DNA of 64,000 bases from Nocardia carnea NBRC 14403. Lineage in GTDB: Bacteria; Actinomycetota; Actinomycetes; Mycobacteriales; Mycobacteriaceae. Under the pieces are notes generated by a model that was not told the DNA's origin, ran no database searches, and was given only the letters and a program-made list of their open reading frames with translations. Location of the stretch: NCBI RefSeq assembly GCF_000308515.1, contig NZ_BAFV01000041.1, positions 1 through 64,000 on the forward strand. Direction: 5' to 3'. The position numbers and the translations under genes are program-made. This document shows positions 9,332 through 17,616 of the stretch, in pieces (the stretch's first letter is position 1; each line of letters starts with the position of its first letter).

Positions 9332-9352
9332 TTCTTGGGGTCCGATCAAGAT
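9332..9352. promoter_or_regulatory. TetR operator box, TCTTG-N9-CAAGA (autoregulation)
   Basis: TCTTG at 9333-9337 and CAAGA at 9347-9351 form an inverted repeat with a 9-nt spacer, 34 nt before the ATG of the TetR gene at 9386. The same arms and the same 9-nt spacing occur twice upstream of the neighbouring hydrolase (11134 and 11179). The box is overlapped by a second, longer inverted repeat: TGATCGGACC (9292-9301) with GGTCCGATCA (9339-9348). Confidence 0.6.
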
Positions 9353-9385
9353 AGCATCGGGGCCGGTACTAGGTCAGGACTGGAG

Positions 9386-9946
9386 ATGCCTCGCAACAGA
9401 CGTCCGCAGGATCGGGAAGAGAAGCGCGCGGAGATCGTGGTGGCTGCCCGGCGATTGTTCGTCGAGGAGGGATACGACGCGGCGTCGATGACGCGGATCG
9501 CCCGCGACGCCGGAGTGGTGTCGAATACGCTGTACTGGTACTTCCAGGACAAGGACGCGGTATTGATCGCGGTCCTCGATGCGGTCTTGGCCGACTCGAT
9601 GGCCTCGTACAGCGAAGTGCTGGGCTCGGGGCTGGCTGATCGGCTGTTGTGGCTCGTCGAGGAATTGGAGCAATTGGGGCGATTGGTGAGCACGGTGCAT
9701 ACGCGCGCCGAGGAATCCGCGTCCATTCAGGAATGGCACGAGCAGTTCCACGCACTGGCCGAGGGATTGTTCCGGGCAGAGCTGATCGAGCTCGGCGTGC
9801 CCGCTGACGAAGTGGATCCGCTGGTCACGATCGGCGTTTTCCTTGTCGAGGGCTTGCTGACGCATCCGACGGATCGGGCTCAACGGCGCGCGGTGATCGA
9901 GACACTGCTGAACAGCGCTCGCAGTCTTGCCGCGGCCGCCCGTTGA
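9386..9946 (+). CDS. TetR-family transcriptional regulator
   Basis: A 186-residue TetR repressor. The N-terminal helix-turn-helix reads RAEIVVAARRLFVEEGY, then ASMTRIARDAGVVSNTLYWY (about residues 30-50), followed by FQDKDAVLIAVLD. The C-terminal ligand/dimer domain is divergent and gives no inducer. The frame is open from 9308, but the first 26 codons would run through the putative operator, so the ATG at 9386 is preferred. Its gene converges with the alpha/beta hydrolase at 9983-11104. Matching palindromes in front of both genes suggest it represses itself and that hydrolase. Confidence 0.9.
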   Translation: MPRNRRPQDREEKRAEIVVAARRLFVEEGYDAASMTRIARDAGVVSNTLYWYFQDKDAVLIAVLDAVLADSMASYSEVLGSGLADRLLWLVEELEQLGRLVSTVHTRAEESASIQEWHEQFHALAEGLFRAELIELGVPADEVDPLVTIGVFLVEGLLTHPTDRAQRRAVIETLLNSARSLAAAAR

Positions 9947-9982
9947 GTGCCTGATCTCCCGCACGTCCACGAGCCCCGGGCA

Positions 9983-11104
9983 CTACTGCGTAGTACGTAC
10001 GGGGTAGTCGAATTGTGTCGCCAGGAAATAGAGTTGGTCACGCACGGCGCGTTCGAAGTGCTCGCCCACGTAGATGTCGAAGTGGTCGCACGGGTAGTTC
10101 TGGACGTGCACGTGTGCCAGGCCCTGCGCGCGACGCTTGGTGGCCTTCGCGGGCGCGGCCGCATCGTTGTCGCAGACACACAGCAGCGTCGGGGTGCTGG
10201 AGCGAGCCAGCGCGCGACCGGGCCGATCGAGCGGAAGGTGCAGCACCAGCCGTGCGGCCAGGGCGTTGGCGGCATCGAATTCGTCGTCCGGACCGCGCAG
10301 TACACCCCATATGCTGTCGCGACCGACACCGGTCACGGGTTCTTCCGCACCGTCGATCTCGGACAGCTCGATATTCTTCGACACCCGAGCCCGCACCGAG
10401 GGCAGCCGTTTCAACCACGCGCTGGTGCGCCGGGAGAGCCGGGTCCCCGCCGGCAGAAGTGCCGAAGCGCCGGCGAGGGCGTCGGGTGAGGCCACGAACG
10501 CGGGCATCCAGGACGTCCCCGCCATCGGCAACAGGATCGGCTTCGCGCCGAACCAAGAACCGACCGTGTCGAGGATGCCGACCACGGTCAGCGCTACCGC
10601 GCTCAGCGGGCCGGTCCGCAGACGTGAGCGCAACGACGCCGGTCCGTCGGTGAAGGGGCACTGAGCCACGACCGCTGCGATACGGGTGTCATCGGCGGCG
10701 ACCCGAAGGACATGTCCGCCGCCGAATGAGCTGCCCCACAAAGCGATCCGGTCGATATCGACCTCCGGGAGCGTGCGCGCGAAGGCCAGGGCGGCATGCC
10801 AATCGGCGCGTTGGCGGCCGATATCGAGGAGCTGGCGCGGCGCTCCGCCGCTGGCCCCGAGGTGACGGTAGTCGAACACCAGCACCGACCACCCCGCCTC
10901 GGCGAACCGTTCCGCGTACGCATCCAGGCGCATCTCCCGCACCGCCCCGAGCCCGTGCCCCATGATCACCATCGGACGCGGGCCGTTCAGCTCGGATGCG
11001 GTGTACAGCCATGCCGCACACTCATCCTGGGCAGAGGGAAACGAGACCTCACGCCGCTGCACCGCTACCGCCTCGCGCCGATCGGCAGGCCCACTGATTT
11101 CCAT
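9983..11104 (-). CDS. Alpha/beta hydrolase
   Basis: A 373-residue serine hydrolase, probably an esterase; substrate unknown. An oxyanion motif MGHGLGAVREMR lies near residue 50, the nucleophile elbow is LWGSSFGGGHVL, and a late acid/His pair is suggested by LLCVCDNDAAA and CDHFDIYVGEHF. The frame is open to 11197, but the extra residues would run through both operator boxes. The ATG at 11102-11104 has a GGGAGG ribosome site 9-10 nt upstream and is chosen. Two TCTTG-N9-CAAGA palindromes sit directly upstream, so expression is probably controlled by the convergent TetR gene at 9386. Confidence 0.85.
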   Translation of the reverse strand: MEISGPADRREAVAVQRREVSFPSAQDECAAWLYTASELNGPRPMVIMGHGLGAVREMRLDAYAERFAEAGWSVLVFDYRHLGASGGAPRQLLDIGRQRADWHAALAFARTLPEVDIDRIALWGSSFGGGHVLRVAADDTRIAAVVAQCPFTDGPASLRSRLRTGPLSAVALTVVGILDTVGSWFGAKPILLPMAGTSWMPAFVASPDALAGASALLPAGTRLSRRTSAWLKRLPSVRARVSKNIELSEIDGAEEPVTGVGRDSIWGVLRGPDDEFDAANALAARLVLHLPLDRPGRALARSSTPTLLCVCDNDAAAPAKATKRRAQGLAHVHVQNYPCDHFDIYVGEHFERAVRDQLYFLATQFDYPVRTTQ

Positions 11105-11133
11105 GACTCGCGTCCTCCCACTCCACCACTGCT

Positions 11134-11156
11134 CTTCTTGGACGTCGTCCAAGAAG
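11134..11156. promoter_or_regulatory. TetR operator box 1, perfect palindrome
   Basis: CTTCTTGGAC, a 3-nt centre (GTC), then GTCCAAGAAG: perfect 10-bp arms over 23 nt. It starts 30 nt upstream of the hydrolase ATG, where a repressor would block transcription. Core TCTTG-N9-CAAGA is shared with 11179 and 9332. Confidence 0.7.
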
Positions 11157-11178
11157 CAGGTCGCGGTTACGGTAAAGG

Positions 11179-11201
11179 CTTCTTGGGCGTCAGTCAAGAA
11201 G
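11179..11201. promoter_or_regulatory. TetR operator box 2
   Basis: Second 23-nt copy (left arm CTTCTTGGGC, right arm end TCAAGAAG), 45 nt from the first start to start and differing from it at four positions. Core TCTTG-N9-CAAGA is retained. The 45-nt offset is about four helical turns, placing both boxes on the same DNA face. Confidence 0.65.
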
Positions 11202-11204
11202 GCG

Positions 11205-11449
11205 GCAGCGGGGGCTCAGGTCTGCGTTGGCAGCAATCCAAGTGACGTCGGCGATGTCGATGATGCGGTGGCGGCTGCTGAAGGTAGCCCGGCCAGGGTG
11301 TCGGCGACCTCGATACGGTCGGCTCCACGCGTCCGGCACTGTTCATCAATTGACGCATTCTTGGACAGATGACGAAATAGTCATCGCTGGTCAGCGATGA
11401 ACCCGGCCGAGGCGAGGGCCGCAGCCATCTCCGAATTCGTTGTTGCCGG
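11205..11449. other. Intergenic stretch with an isolated operator half-site
   Basis: No gene is supported here. ATTCTTGGAC at 11357-11366 repeats the left arm of the TetR operator, but the right half is degenerate (CGAAA instead of CAAGA). It may be a decayed fourth box or chance. Confidence 0.25.
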
Positions 11450-12016
11450 TCAGAGGCCCGGCCCGACCGCGTGAACGGTTGAGCCGCCGAACTCGAGCCT
11501 GTAGACCGCAGGCATCGGCATCGCCTGCTGGAAAGCCCAGCTGACACCAGAGCATCCGAGCCCGATCAGCGCTCGCGCGACGAACGTGCCATGACTGCCG
11601 ATGACCGCGGGTCGGCTTCGAAGTCCGTCGATGATATCGGTCAGGACGTGGACCGCGCGCTCGGTGAGTTCGAGCAGGCTTTCGGCACCCGGTCGCGCCC
11701 ACTGCGGGTGGGCCCAGCTCTGCGCATAATGGCGCGCATAGTCGGGAGCTGGTTCGATTCCCGAATCCCACTCCCGTAGCCGCGGGTCGGTATGGATCGG
11801 TAGGTTCCATTGCTGGGCGGCAGGTTCGAGGGTTTGGACCGCGCGCAGGTAAGGGCTTGATATGACCACGCTGGGGTCGAGATCGGCGAGGGAGCCAGCG
11901 ACCTGGTTTGCCTGAGCCCTGCCTATATCGGTCAACGGCCGCTGGTACTCGTCGGGTCCGTTCAGTGCGGGTGGGACAGATTGAGCGTGCCGCACCAGGA
12001 AGATCGAGGATCTCAC
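11450..12016 (-). CDS. Histidine phosphatase family protein (phosphoglycerate mutase-like)
   Basis: A 188-residue cytoplasmic phosphatase of the branch with LVRHAQS at its N-terminus (about residue 7), the phospho-accepting His following the Arg. Further core residues are ISSPYLRAVQT, the acid motif EWDSGIEP (about 85) and the second His in AVIGSHGTF (about 145). The substrate cannot be named. GTG start at 12014-12016. Part of the gene is duplicated as a remnant at 7908-8082. It is divergent from the secreted hydrolase at 12224, with about 200 nt between them. Confidence 0.85.
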   Translation of the reverse strand: MRSSIFLVRHAQSVPPALNGPDEYQRPLTDIGRAQANQVAGSLADLDPSVVISSPYLRAVQTLEPAAQQWNLPIHTDPRLREWDSGIEPAPDYARHYAQSWAHPQWARPGAESLLELTERAVHVLTDIIDGLRSRPAVIGSHGTFVARALIGLGCSGVSWAFQQAMPMPAVYRLEFGGSTVHAVGPGL

Positions 12017-12223
12017 AGGTGAAGTGTTTCACCATTCTGTGCGCGGCGTACGAGTCGAGCGCTCCGTCGAATCCGGTCCTTGGCACTCGGTGCAGGCCAC
12101 CGACCTTGTCCATAAACTGATGCAACAACCCCTATTCGTGAATACTGGGCCGCTACGCGTCGGGAACCGGTCGTCGATCTTGTAGGGTTCCGGCCGACAG
12201 CAGCTGGTTCGGGGGTTGGATTG

Positions 12224-13429
12224 ATGCGCATGAAGTTACGGCGATTCGGGCTCGTGTTGACTGCCGTCCTGGCGGCCGTCACCGGTGGTGCGGGTCTGGC
12301 GCACGCCGATCCAGTGCCGCCGGCCGCACCAGTGGCACTCACGCTTCCAGCGCCCACCGGGCCATATCCGGTGGGAGTCACGGAAGTTCACCTGGTCGAT
12401 TCCGGCCGCGCTGATCCATGGCATCCAGATCAGCGCCGGGAGTTGATGGTCCAGATCTGGTACCCCGCTATCGCGGATCACACGGCGCCGCCGGCACCGT
12501 GGATGCCACCCGGCGGTCGTCAGGCGCAGAACACCTATCTCGACGAACTCGGAGTACCCGAGGGAAGCTGGATTCTCGGGCCCAGCAACAGCCACCGGGA
12601 CGCGCCCGCCCTGCCCGATCACGGCCGGTTTCCGGTCTTGCTGAATTCCCCGGGGATGACCGACACCACCGGCTGGAGCACCGCCCAAGCCGAGGACCTC
12701 GCCGGCCACGGCTACGCCGTGGTGGCCATCAACCACACCCACGAAGCGTTCTCGGTGCACTTCCCCGACGGCCGGGAAGCAGTGACGGAGGTGCCGCTGG
12801 ACTCTCCGCAGGAAGTGCTGCGCGACCTCCTGCTGCCGACCCGGGTAGCCGATACCCGGTTCGTGCTGGACCGGCTCGCCGAATTCGCCGGCGGAACTGA
12901 CCCGCGACAGCTACTTCCGCCGTCCCTGGCCGCCCACCTGGATCTCTCGAAGGTCGGGATGTTCGGCCATTCACTCGGCGGGTCTACCACCGCCCAGGCG
13001 ATCCACGACGACCCCCGGATCCGCGCCGGTGTCAACCTCGACGGTCCGATCCTCGGCTCGGTTGCCACCGACGGACTCGACCGCCCGCTGCTGATGCTGG
13101 CCAGCGGCAAATTTCCGTGGTCCGAGGATCCGGGCTGGCAGCCGGGCTGGCCGAACAACACCGGTCTGAAAGTCCCGCTGCGCGTGGAAGGCACCGAGCA
13201 TATGTCCTTCTGCGACCAGCAAGCGATCCTGCCGCAGCTCGCCGCGGCCGGCTTGATCCCCGCGGACACCGCCACCCGAACTGTGGGCGGTATCGCCCCG
13301 GACCGGTCGATCGATCTGCAGCGCAACTATCTGCGCGCCTACTTCGACGCCGCCTTCGGGCGAATCGGAACGGACATCATCGGAACCATCACCGGCCTGG
13401 CGCAACCCGAAATGCTGCCCCAGCCCTGA
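12224..13429 (+). CDS. Secreted alpha/beta hydrolase, PAF-acetylhydrolase/lipase-like
   Basis: About 401 residues with a clear Sec signal peptide: MRMKLRRFG, a hydrophobic core and an AHA-type cleavage site near residue 28. The mature part has the hydrolase nucleophile GHSLGGST (about residue 250), an Asp candidate in NLDGPILGS, and a His candidate in GTEHMSFCD. The block TYLDELGVPEGSWI and LLNSPGMTDTTGW resemble the PAF-acetylhydrolase-II/lipase branch. It probably acts outside the cell on ester substrates. ATG at 12224 is preferred over the TTG directly before it. Confidence 0.8.
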   Translation: MRMKLRRFGLVLTAVLAAVTGGAGLAHADPVPPAAPVALTLPAPTGPYPVGVTEVHLVDSGRADPWHPDQRRELMVQIWYPAIADHTAPPAPWMPPGGRQAQNTYLDELGVPEGSWILGPSNSHRDAPALPDHGRFPVLLNSPGMTDTTGWSTAQAEDLAGHGYAVVAINHTHEAFSVHFPDGREAVTEVPLDSPQEVLRDLLLPTRVADTRFVLDRLAEFAGGTDPRQLLPPSLAAHLDLSKVGMFGHSLGGSTTAQAIHDDPRIRAGVNLDGPILGSVATDGLDRPLLMLASGKFPWSEDPGWQPGWPNNTGLKVPLRVEGTEHMSFCDQQAILPQLAAAGLIPADTATRTVGGIAPDRSIDLQRNYLRAYFDAAFGRIGTDIIGTITGLAQPEMLPQP

Positions 13430-13602
13430 CCTGATCTATTGGACACCTGGCTATGCCAGTGAATGTGGCAGCGGATCCGGGCAGAAGTCAGCGATGCGGC
13501 CCCCGACGGAAGAAATCTGTGATCTGGCTCTCATAGGGGTGGATGTTGCCGCGGCGGCACAGTGTGAGGTGGTCGGGAGCGTCTGTGACGAGAGGATCCG
13601 AT

Positions 13603-15882
13603 ATGACCGACCCGGCCGGGCGAATCGCGCTCACCGACACCGATTACGCCCGCGCGGAGCAGATGCTCGCGCCGTACCGGGACCGGCTGCTCCCGCAGGC
13701 GGCGGTGGTCCCGCACTGGTCCGACGACGGTGCCCGGTTCTGGTACCGGTCAGGGGCGTATCACGTCCTGGTCGACCCGGCGGCGGGCACCCGCCGGAAC
13801 GCGTGCGACCACGAGCGGCTCGCGGCGGCGCTGTCGCAGGCGTCCGGGCGCGCAGCGGTAGCCGACGACCTGCCGCTCGCCTCGGTGGAGTTCGAAGTTC
13901 CCGACCGAGATCCGGACGTGCTCCGCTTCTCGGCGTTCGACGCCCGGTGGGAGTGGTCGGACCGCGCCGGGACCTGCACGCAGGTCGAGGACGGCCCACC
14001 GGTGGGGGCGGGTGAGATCGCGTCACCGGACCGGGCGTGGGTGGCGTTCCGGCGAGACGGCAATGTGTGGGTGCGCAGCCGGGATGGTGAGCAGGAGTTC
14101 GCGCTGACCGGGGACGCCGAACCGCACTGGGACTACGGCGGGCTCCCCGAGGCAGCGACCAAGGTGAAGCTGCCCCTCCTTGGGATCGAATCGCTGCTCG
14201 TGGCAGCGTGGTCGCCGGACTCCACCCGGCTGATAACCCACCGGATCGACCAGCGCGGGCTGCCCGAACAGGTCTTGGTGGAAGCCGCCCCATCCGGCGG
14301 TGGACGGCCGGTGACGCACCGCGTGCGCTACCCGATGCCCGGTGACGTGGCGCAGGCGACGATGACGTGGCACGTGCTCGATGTCCGCACCGGGCAGAAT
14401 GTGCCCGCGTCCGCCGGACCGGAGGTCCTGGTGTCTCCCTACGCCCTCGACCGGCGATGGTGGTCCGGGCAGAAGGGGAACGCTGTCCACCTCCTGCACC
14501 AGTCCCGCGACGGGCGCACCCTCGAACTGCGGCGCCTCGACCCCGAGACCGGTGCGATGACGACACTGATCACCGAGACCGGGCACACCCGGGTGGACCC
14601 CTCGCCGTACCTGCACGCACCGCCCGTGGTCCGCATCCTCGACTCCGGCGAGATCCTCTGGTGGTCCCAACGCGACGGCTGGGGACACCTCTACCGCTAC
14701 TCGGCCGAGGGCGAACAGCTCGGGCGGGTCACCGCAGGTCAGTGGCTGGTCCGCCGGATCCTGCGGGTCGACGAGGACCTCGGCCACGTGTGGTTCCTCG
14801 CCTGTGGACTGAACGAGGACCCTTACCTCCGCCAGATCTGCCGGGTCGACCTCGACGGCGGCGGGTTCGTGCGGATCACCGACGACGACCTCGACCACGA
14901 CGCCGTCGCCCCGCCCCGCGGCGACTACCTCGTCGATCGCGCCTCGACCGTCGCCCTCCCGCCCCGCACGAGAGTGCTCGGCGACGACGGCCAGGTGCTG
15001 GTCGAACTCGAGGCACCGGAGGCGACCGCGCTGGAGGCAGCCGGGTGGAGCCCACCCGAGCGGTTCCGAACGACCGCCGCCGACGGGCACACGCCGATCT
15101 ATGGGCTGTTGTGGCGCCCCCACGGTTTCGACCCGGCACGACGCTATCCCGTCGTCGACCACACCTACCCCGGCCCCAATATCCACCGGGCCTCACCGGC
15201 GTTCGGCGACCTGTTCACCGGGGAGCCCGAGGCGCTGGCCGCGCTCGGGTTCGCAGTCGTCGCCCTCGACGGCCGAGGCACCCCGGTGCGCAGCAAGGCG
15301 TTCCTCGACCACTCCTACGGCGACCTGGGCATGACCGCTGCGCTGGACGACCACGTCGCCGCCATCCGCGAGCTCGGGCGGCGCCACTCCTGGCTCGACA
15401 CCGACCGGGTCGGGATCACCGGCCACTCCGGCGGCGGATTCTTCACCGCCCGGGCCCTGCTGACCAAGCCAGAGTTCTACTCGGTGGGGGTCGCTCAGGC
15501 CGGAGCCCACGACTTCTCGATCTACCTGCCGTTCTGGGTGGAGCAGAACCACGGGGAAGTCACCGAGGAGAATCGCCCGGCGCTTATCAATACGCTGCAC
15601 GCCGGCAACCTGCGCGGCAAGCTCCTGCTGATCGACGGCGAACTCGACGACAACGTCCTGCCCCACCAGAGCATGCGCCTGGTCGACGCACTCATCGACG
15701 CCGACGCCGATTTCGATATGCTCATCGTCCCCGGGGTCGAGCACAGCTTCCACGGCCGATACCACTACGTCACCCGACGTACCTGGGACTACCTCGTGCG
15801 GCACCTGCACGGCACCGAACCCCCGGCCTATCGCCTCGCGCCGTTCCCTGCGATGCCCGAGTGGGCCGTTCATCCGTCCTGA
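13603..15882 (+). CDS. S9-family prolyl oligopeptidase / dipeptidyl-peptidase IV-like
   Basis: A 759-residue serine peptidase. Residues 1-490 look like a beta-propeller (repeated segments such as GNVWVRSRDG and ILWWSQRDGWGHLYRY); the C-terminal 260 residues are the catalytic alpha/beta-hydrolase domain. The triad is visible: Ser in GITGHSGGGFF, Asp in LIDGELDDNV and His in GVEHSFHGR. There is no signal peptide, so it is probably cytoplasmic. The ATG at 13603 with GAGAGG about 8 nt upstream is chosen over an upstream in-frame start at 13543. Monocistronic; the 173 nt before it hold nothing recognisable. Confidence 0.9.
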   Translation: MTDPAGRIALTDTDYARAEQMLAPYRDRLLPQAAVVPHWSDDGARFWYRSGAYHVLVDPAAGTRRNACDHERLAAALSQASGRAAVADDLPLASVEFEVPDRDPDVLRFSAFDARWEWSDRAGTCTQVEDGPPVGAGEIASPDRAWVAFRRDGNVWVRSRDGEQEFALTGDAEPHWDYGGLPEAATKVKLPLLGIESLLVAAWSPDSTRLITHRIDQRGLPEQVLVEAAPSGGGRPVTHRVRYPMPGDVAQATMTWHVLDVRTGQNVPASAGPEVLVSPYALDRRWWSGQKGNAVHLLHQSRDGRTLELRRLDPETGAMTTLITETGHTRVDPSPYLHAPPVVRILDSGEILWWSQRDGWGHLYRYSAEGEQLGRVTAGQWLVRRILRVDEDLGHVWFLACGLNEDPYLRQICRVDLDGGGFVRITDDDLDHDAVAPPRGDYLVDRASTVALPPRTRVLGDDGQVLVELEAPEATALEAAGWSPPERFRTTAADGHTPIYGLLWRPHGFDPARRYPVVDHTYPGPNIHRASPAFGDLFTGEPEALAALGFAVVALDGRGTPVRSKAFLDHSYGDLGMTAALDDHVAAIRELGRRHSWLDTDRVGITGHSGGGFFTARALLTKPEFYSVGVAQAGAHDFSIYLPFWVEQNHGEVTEENRPALINTLHAGNLRGKLLLIDGELDDNVLPHQSMRLVDALIDADADFDMLIVPGVEHSFHGRYHYVTRRTWDYLVRHLHGTEPPAYRLAPFPAMPEWAVHPS

Positions 15883-15959
15883 CACCTGCCCCAACTGTCG
15901 TGGAGACGACGTCCGCTCCGCGGGCCACACCATATTCGTCGCCGCCTGAACCGTCCGTC

Positions 15960-16090
15960 ACCCCCGGACTCGACCTGCAACGCCTGCCCGAGCATCCCGG
16001 CGGCGGAAGCGATAGCGAAGCGGCACTCCGGATGAAGCCGGCGCGCGTTCTCGATCACGGCCTCGGGGAACATCGGTACAGCGGTTATCG
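15960..16090 (-). pseudogene. Possible methyltransferase remnant
   Basis: On the minus strand this reads MFPEAVIENARRLHPECRFAI followed by ASAAGM, resembling the segment after motif I of class I SAM methyltransferases (usually MIExARRxHPxxRF). No motif I glycine loop precedes it and the rest of the fold is missing. If real, it is a decayed fragment. The 255-nt gap between the peptidase and MerR genes holds nothing else. Confidence 0.3.
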
Positions 16091-16137
16091 GTGAGAACGA
16101 TCACGGTCCGGGCCGTGCGAGTGTGGCCGCCCCTGCT

Positions 16138-16500
16138 TCAGGATGGACTTCCTGTTCCGTCATGATTCCGGGCCTCGGTTATGCAGGCGTGCAGCCGGTT
16201 GCGCACGTCCCGCAGGTCCGTCATCTGCCGGTCGAGGCGGTCGCGTTCGGCCGCGAGCAGCTCCAGCAGTTCCGGTGACGTCTCACCGGAGTCGGCGAAC
16301 GGCAGCACCTCGCGGATGGTTCTGCTGGGCAAGCCCACGGAGTAGAGCTGCTGGATAAGCCTGACCCGTTCGACGGCACCGGCCGGATACTGGCGCTGGC
16401 CACCCGGATTCCGGGTGGAGTGCAGCAGGTCCTGCTGCTCGTAGTAGCGCAGCGCCCTGACGCTGACGCCCGCCTTCGCGGCGACCTCTCCGATCCGCAT
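16138..16500 (-). CDS. MerR-family transcriptional regulator
   Basis: A 120-residue regulator. The winged helix starts at once with MRIGEVAAKAGVSVRALRYYEQQDLL (given here in two parts: HTH residues 1-20, then the RYYE wing motif) and continues NPGGQRQYPAGAVERVRLI. The coiled-coil dimer helix is LLELLAAERDRLDRQMTDLR. No Cys cluster for metal sensing is seen, so it is not a metal-type MerR. The frame extends upstream to 16584, but the conserved MRIGE start is at 16498-16500. It is divergent from the NmrA-like gene at 16711; the palindrome between them is the likely target. Confidence 0.9.
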   Translation of the reverse strand: MRIGEVAAKAGVSVRALRYYEQQDLLHSTRNPGGQRQYPAGAVERVRLIQQLYSVGLPSRTIREVLPFADSGETSPELLELLAAERDRLDRQMTDLRDVRNRLHACITEARNHDGTGSPS

Positions 16501-16531
16501 CCCGGCCTCCTGACTCGACTCCACGTCTGGC

Positions 16532-16563
16532 TTGCACCTGACGTCGGCGTCAGGTTTTAGGGT
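16532..16563 (+). promoter_or_regulatory. MerR-type promoter with palindrome in a 20-bp spacer
   Basis: TTGCAC (16532-16537) and TAGGGT (16558-16563) are separated by 20 bp, the overlong spacer typical of MerR-activated promoters. The spacer carries a perfect palindrome: ACCTGACG (16536-16543), TCGG, CGTCAGGT (16548-16555). It reads toward the NmrA-like gene, about 100 nt before the small frame at 16661, and also lies 36 nt upstream of the merR start. Confidence 0.6.
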
Positions 16564-16660
16564 AGCGGACACGGCACGAACCACCCCTTACAAACTCTGG
16601 ATCAGGCCTGTGACCAGCACATCTCCGACTCACTCCGCAGGATCCCAGGAAGGATCAGCA

Positions 16661-16714
16661 ATGTTCATCAGGAACACGTCCGTGATCGCCGAAAGCGCAG
16701 CGGGGTCGGCATGA
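16661..16714 (+). CDS. Possible 17-residue leader peptide before the NmrA-like gene
   Basis: ATG at 16661 preceded by AGGAAGGA (6 nt spacing) and encoding MFIRNTSVIAESAAGSA. Its TGA overlaps the ATG of the next gene as ATGA (16711-16714). The main gene has no good ribosome site of its own, so translation of the leader could deliver ribosomes to it. Confidence 0.4.
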   Translation: MFIRNTSVIAESAAGSA

Positions 16715-17616
16715 CCAACATCAACAAAACCGTCGTCGTCCTGGGCGCCACGGGGCAGCAGGGAGGATCGGTCGCCGCTGCGCTGCGGGCCGACGGCTGG
16801 ATGGTGCGCGCGGTCGTGCGCGATCCGTCCGGCTACCGGGCCCGGTCCCTCTCCGCCGCCGGCGTCGAAACTGTCCGCGGTGACCTCGGGGATCCGGAGT
16901 CGCTCCGCGCGGCCTTCGCCGACGCCCACGGTGTCTTCAGTGTCCAGCCGAACTCCGGCCAGGCCGGCGCCGGCGTGACCAACGAGGACGAGGTCCGCTT
17001 CGGCAGGGCGGTGGCCGATATCGCCGAGCATTCCGGCGTCGCCCACCTTGTCTACAGCTCGGCGGTCACCGCGGGCTCGACAACGGGCGTCGACCATCTC
17101 GACACCAAGAGCCGTATCGAGGCCCATGTCCGGAATCTCGACATCGCCGGCACCATCATTCGGCCGGCCACGTTCATGGAGCTCCTGGTGACCTCCGAAA
17201 TCGGCCTCGACCCGGGACACCTGTCCTTCCTGATGCGCCCCGACCAGGCCATGCAGTTCATCGCGGTACGCGACATCGGCCGCATCGTCGCCGCGGTCTT
17301 CGGCTCACCCGAAAGCTACGCCGGCCGCACCATGGAGATCGCCGGTGACGCTCTCACCGGCAACGCCCTGGCCGGGCATCTGACCCAGGCCGCCGGTCGA
17401 CCGATCAGCTACAGCCGCCTGCCGGCACAGGACGAGGTCCTCAGCAAGTTGGAAGCACTGGTAGACGACGGCAGGCTGGCGGGGAACGCGAACCTCGACG
17501 CCTTGCGCACGGAGTTCCCGTTCCTGCTGCGCTTCGACCGCTGGCTGGCGGGCCCTGGTGCGGGCCTCCTCGATGAGGCGCTGCGTTCCACGGACACGGG
17601 AATCGCTCCGCGCTGA
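16711..17616 (+). CDS. NmrA-like NAD(P)-binding protein
   Basis: A 301-residue atypical short-chain dehydrogenase of the NmrA/HSCARG group. The N-terminal dinucleotide motif is VVVLGATGQQGGSVAAAL (about residues 7-24), followed by VRAVVRDPSGYRARSL, where Arg residues suit NADP. YSSAVTAG and FMELLV lie where the catalytic Tyr of true SDRs would be, and no YxxxK is evident, so it may sense redox cofactors rather than catalyse. The gene lies downstream of a MerR-type promoter, divergent from merR, suggesting redox or electrophile-responsive control. Confidence 0.88.
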   Translation: MTNINKTVVVLGATGQQGGSVAAALRADGWMVRAVVRDPSGYRARSLSAAGVETVRGDLGDPESLRAAFADAHGVFSVQPNSGQAGAGVTNEDEVRFGRAVADIAEHSGVAHLVYSSAVTAGSTTGVDHLDTKSRIEAHVRNLDIAGTIIRPATFMELLVTSEIGLDPGHLSFLMRPDQAMQFIAVRDIGRIVAAVFGSPESYAGRTMEIAGDALTGNALAGHLTQAAGRPISYSRLPAQDEVLSKLEALVDDGRLAGNANLDALRTEFPFLLRFDRWLAGPGAGLLDEALRSTDTGIAPR

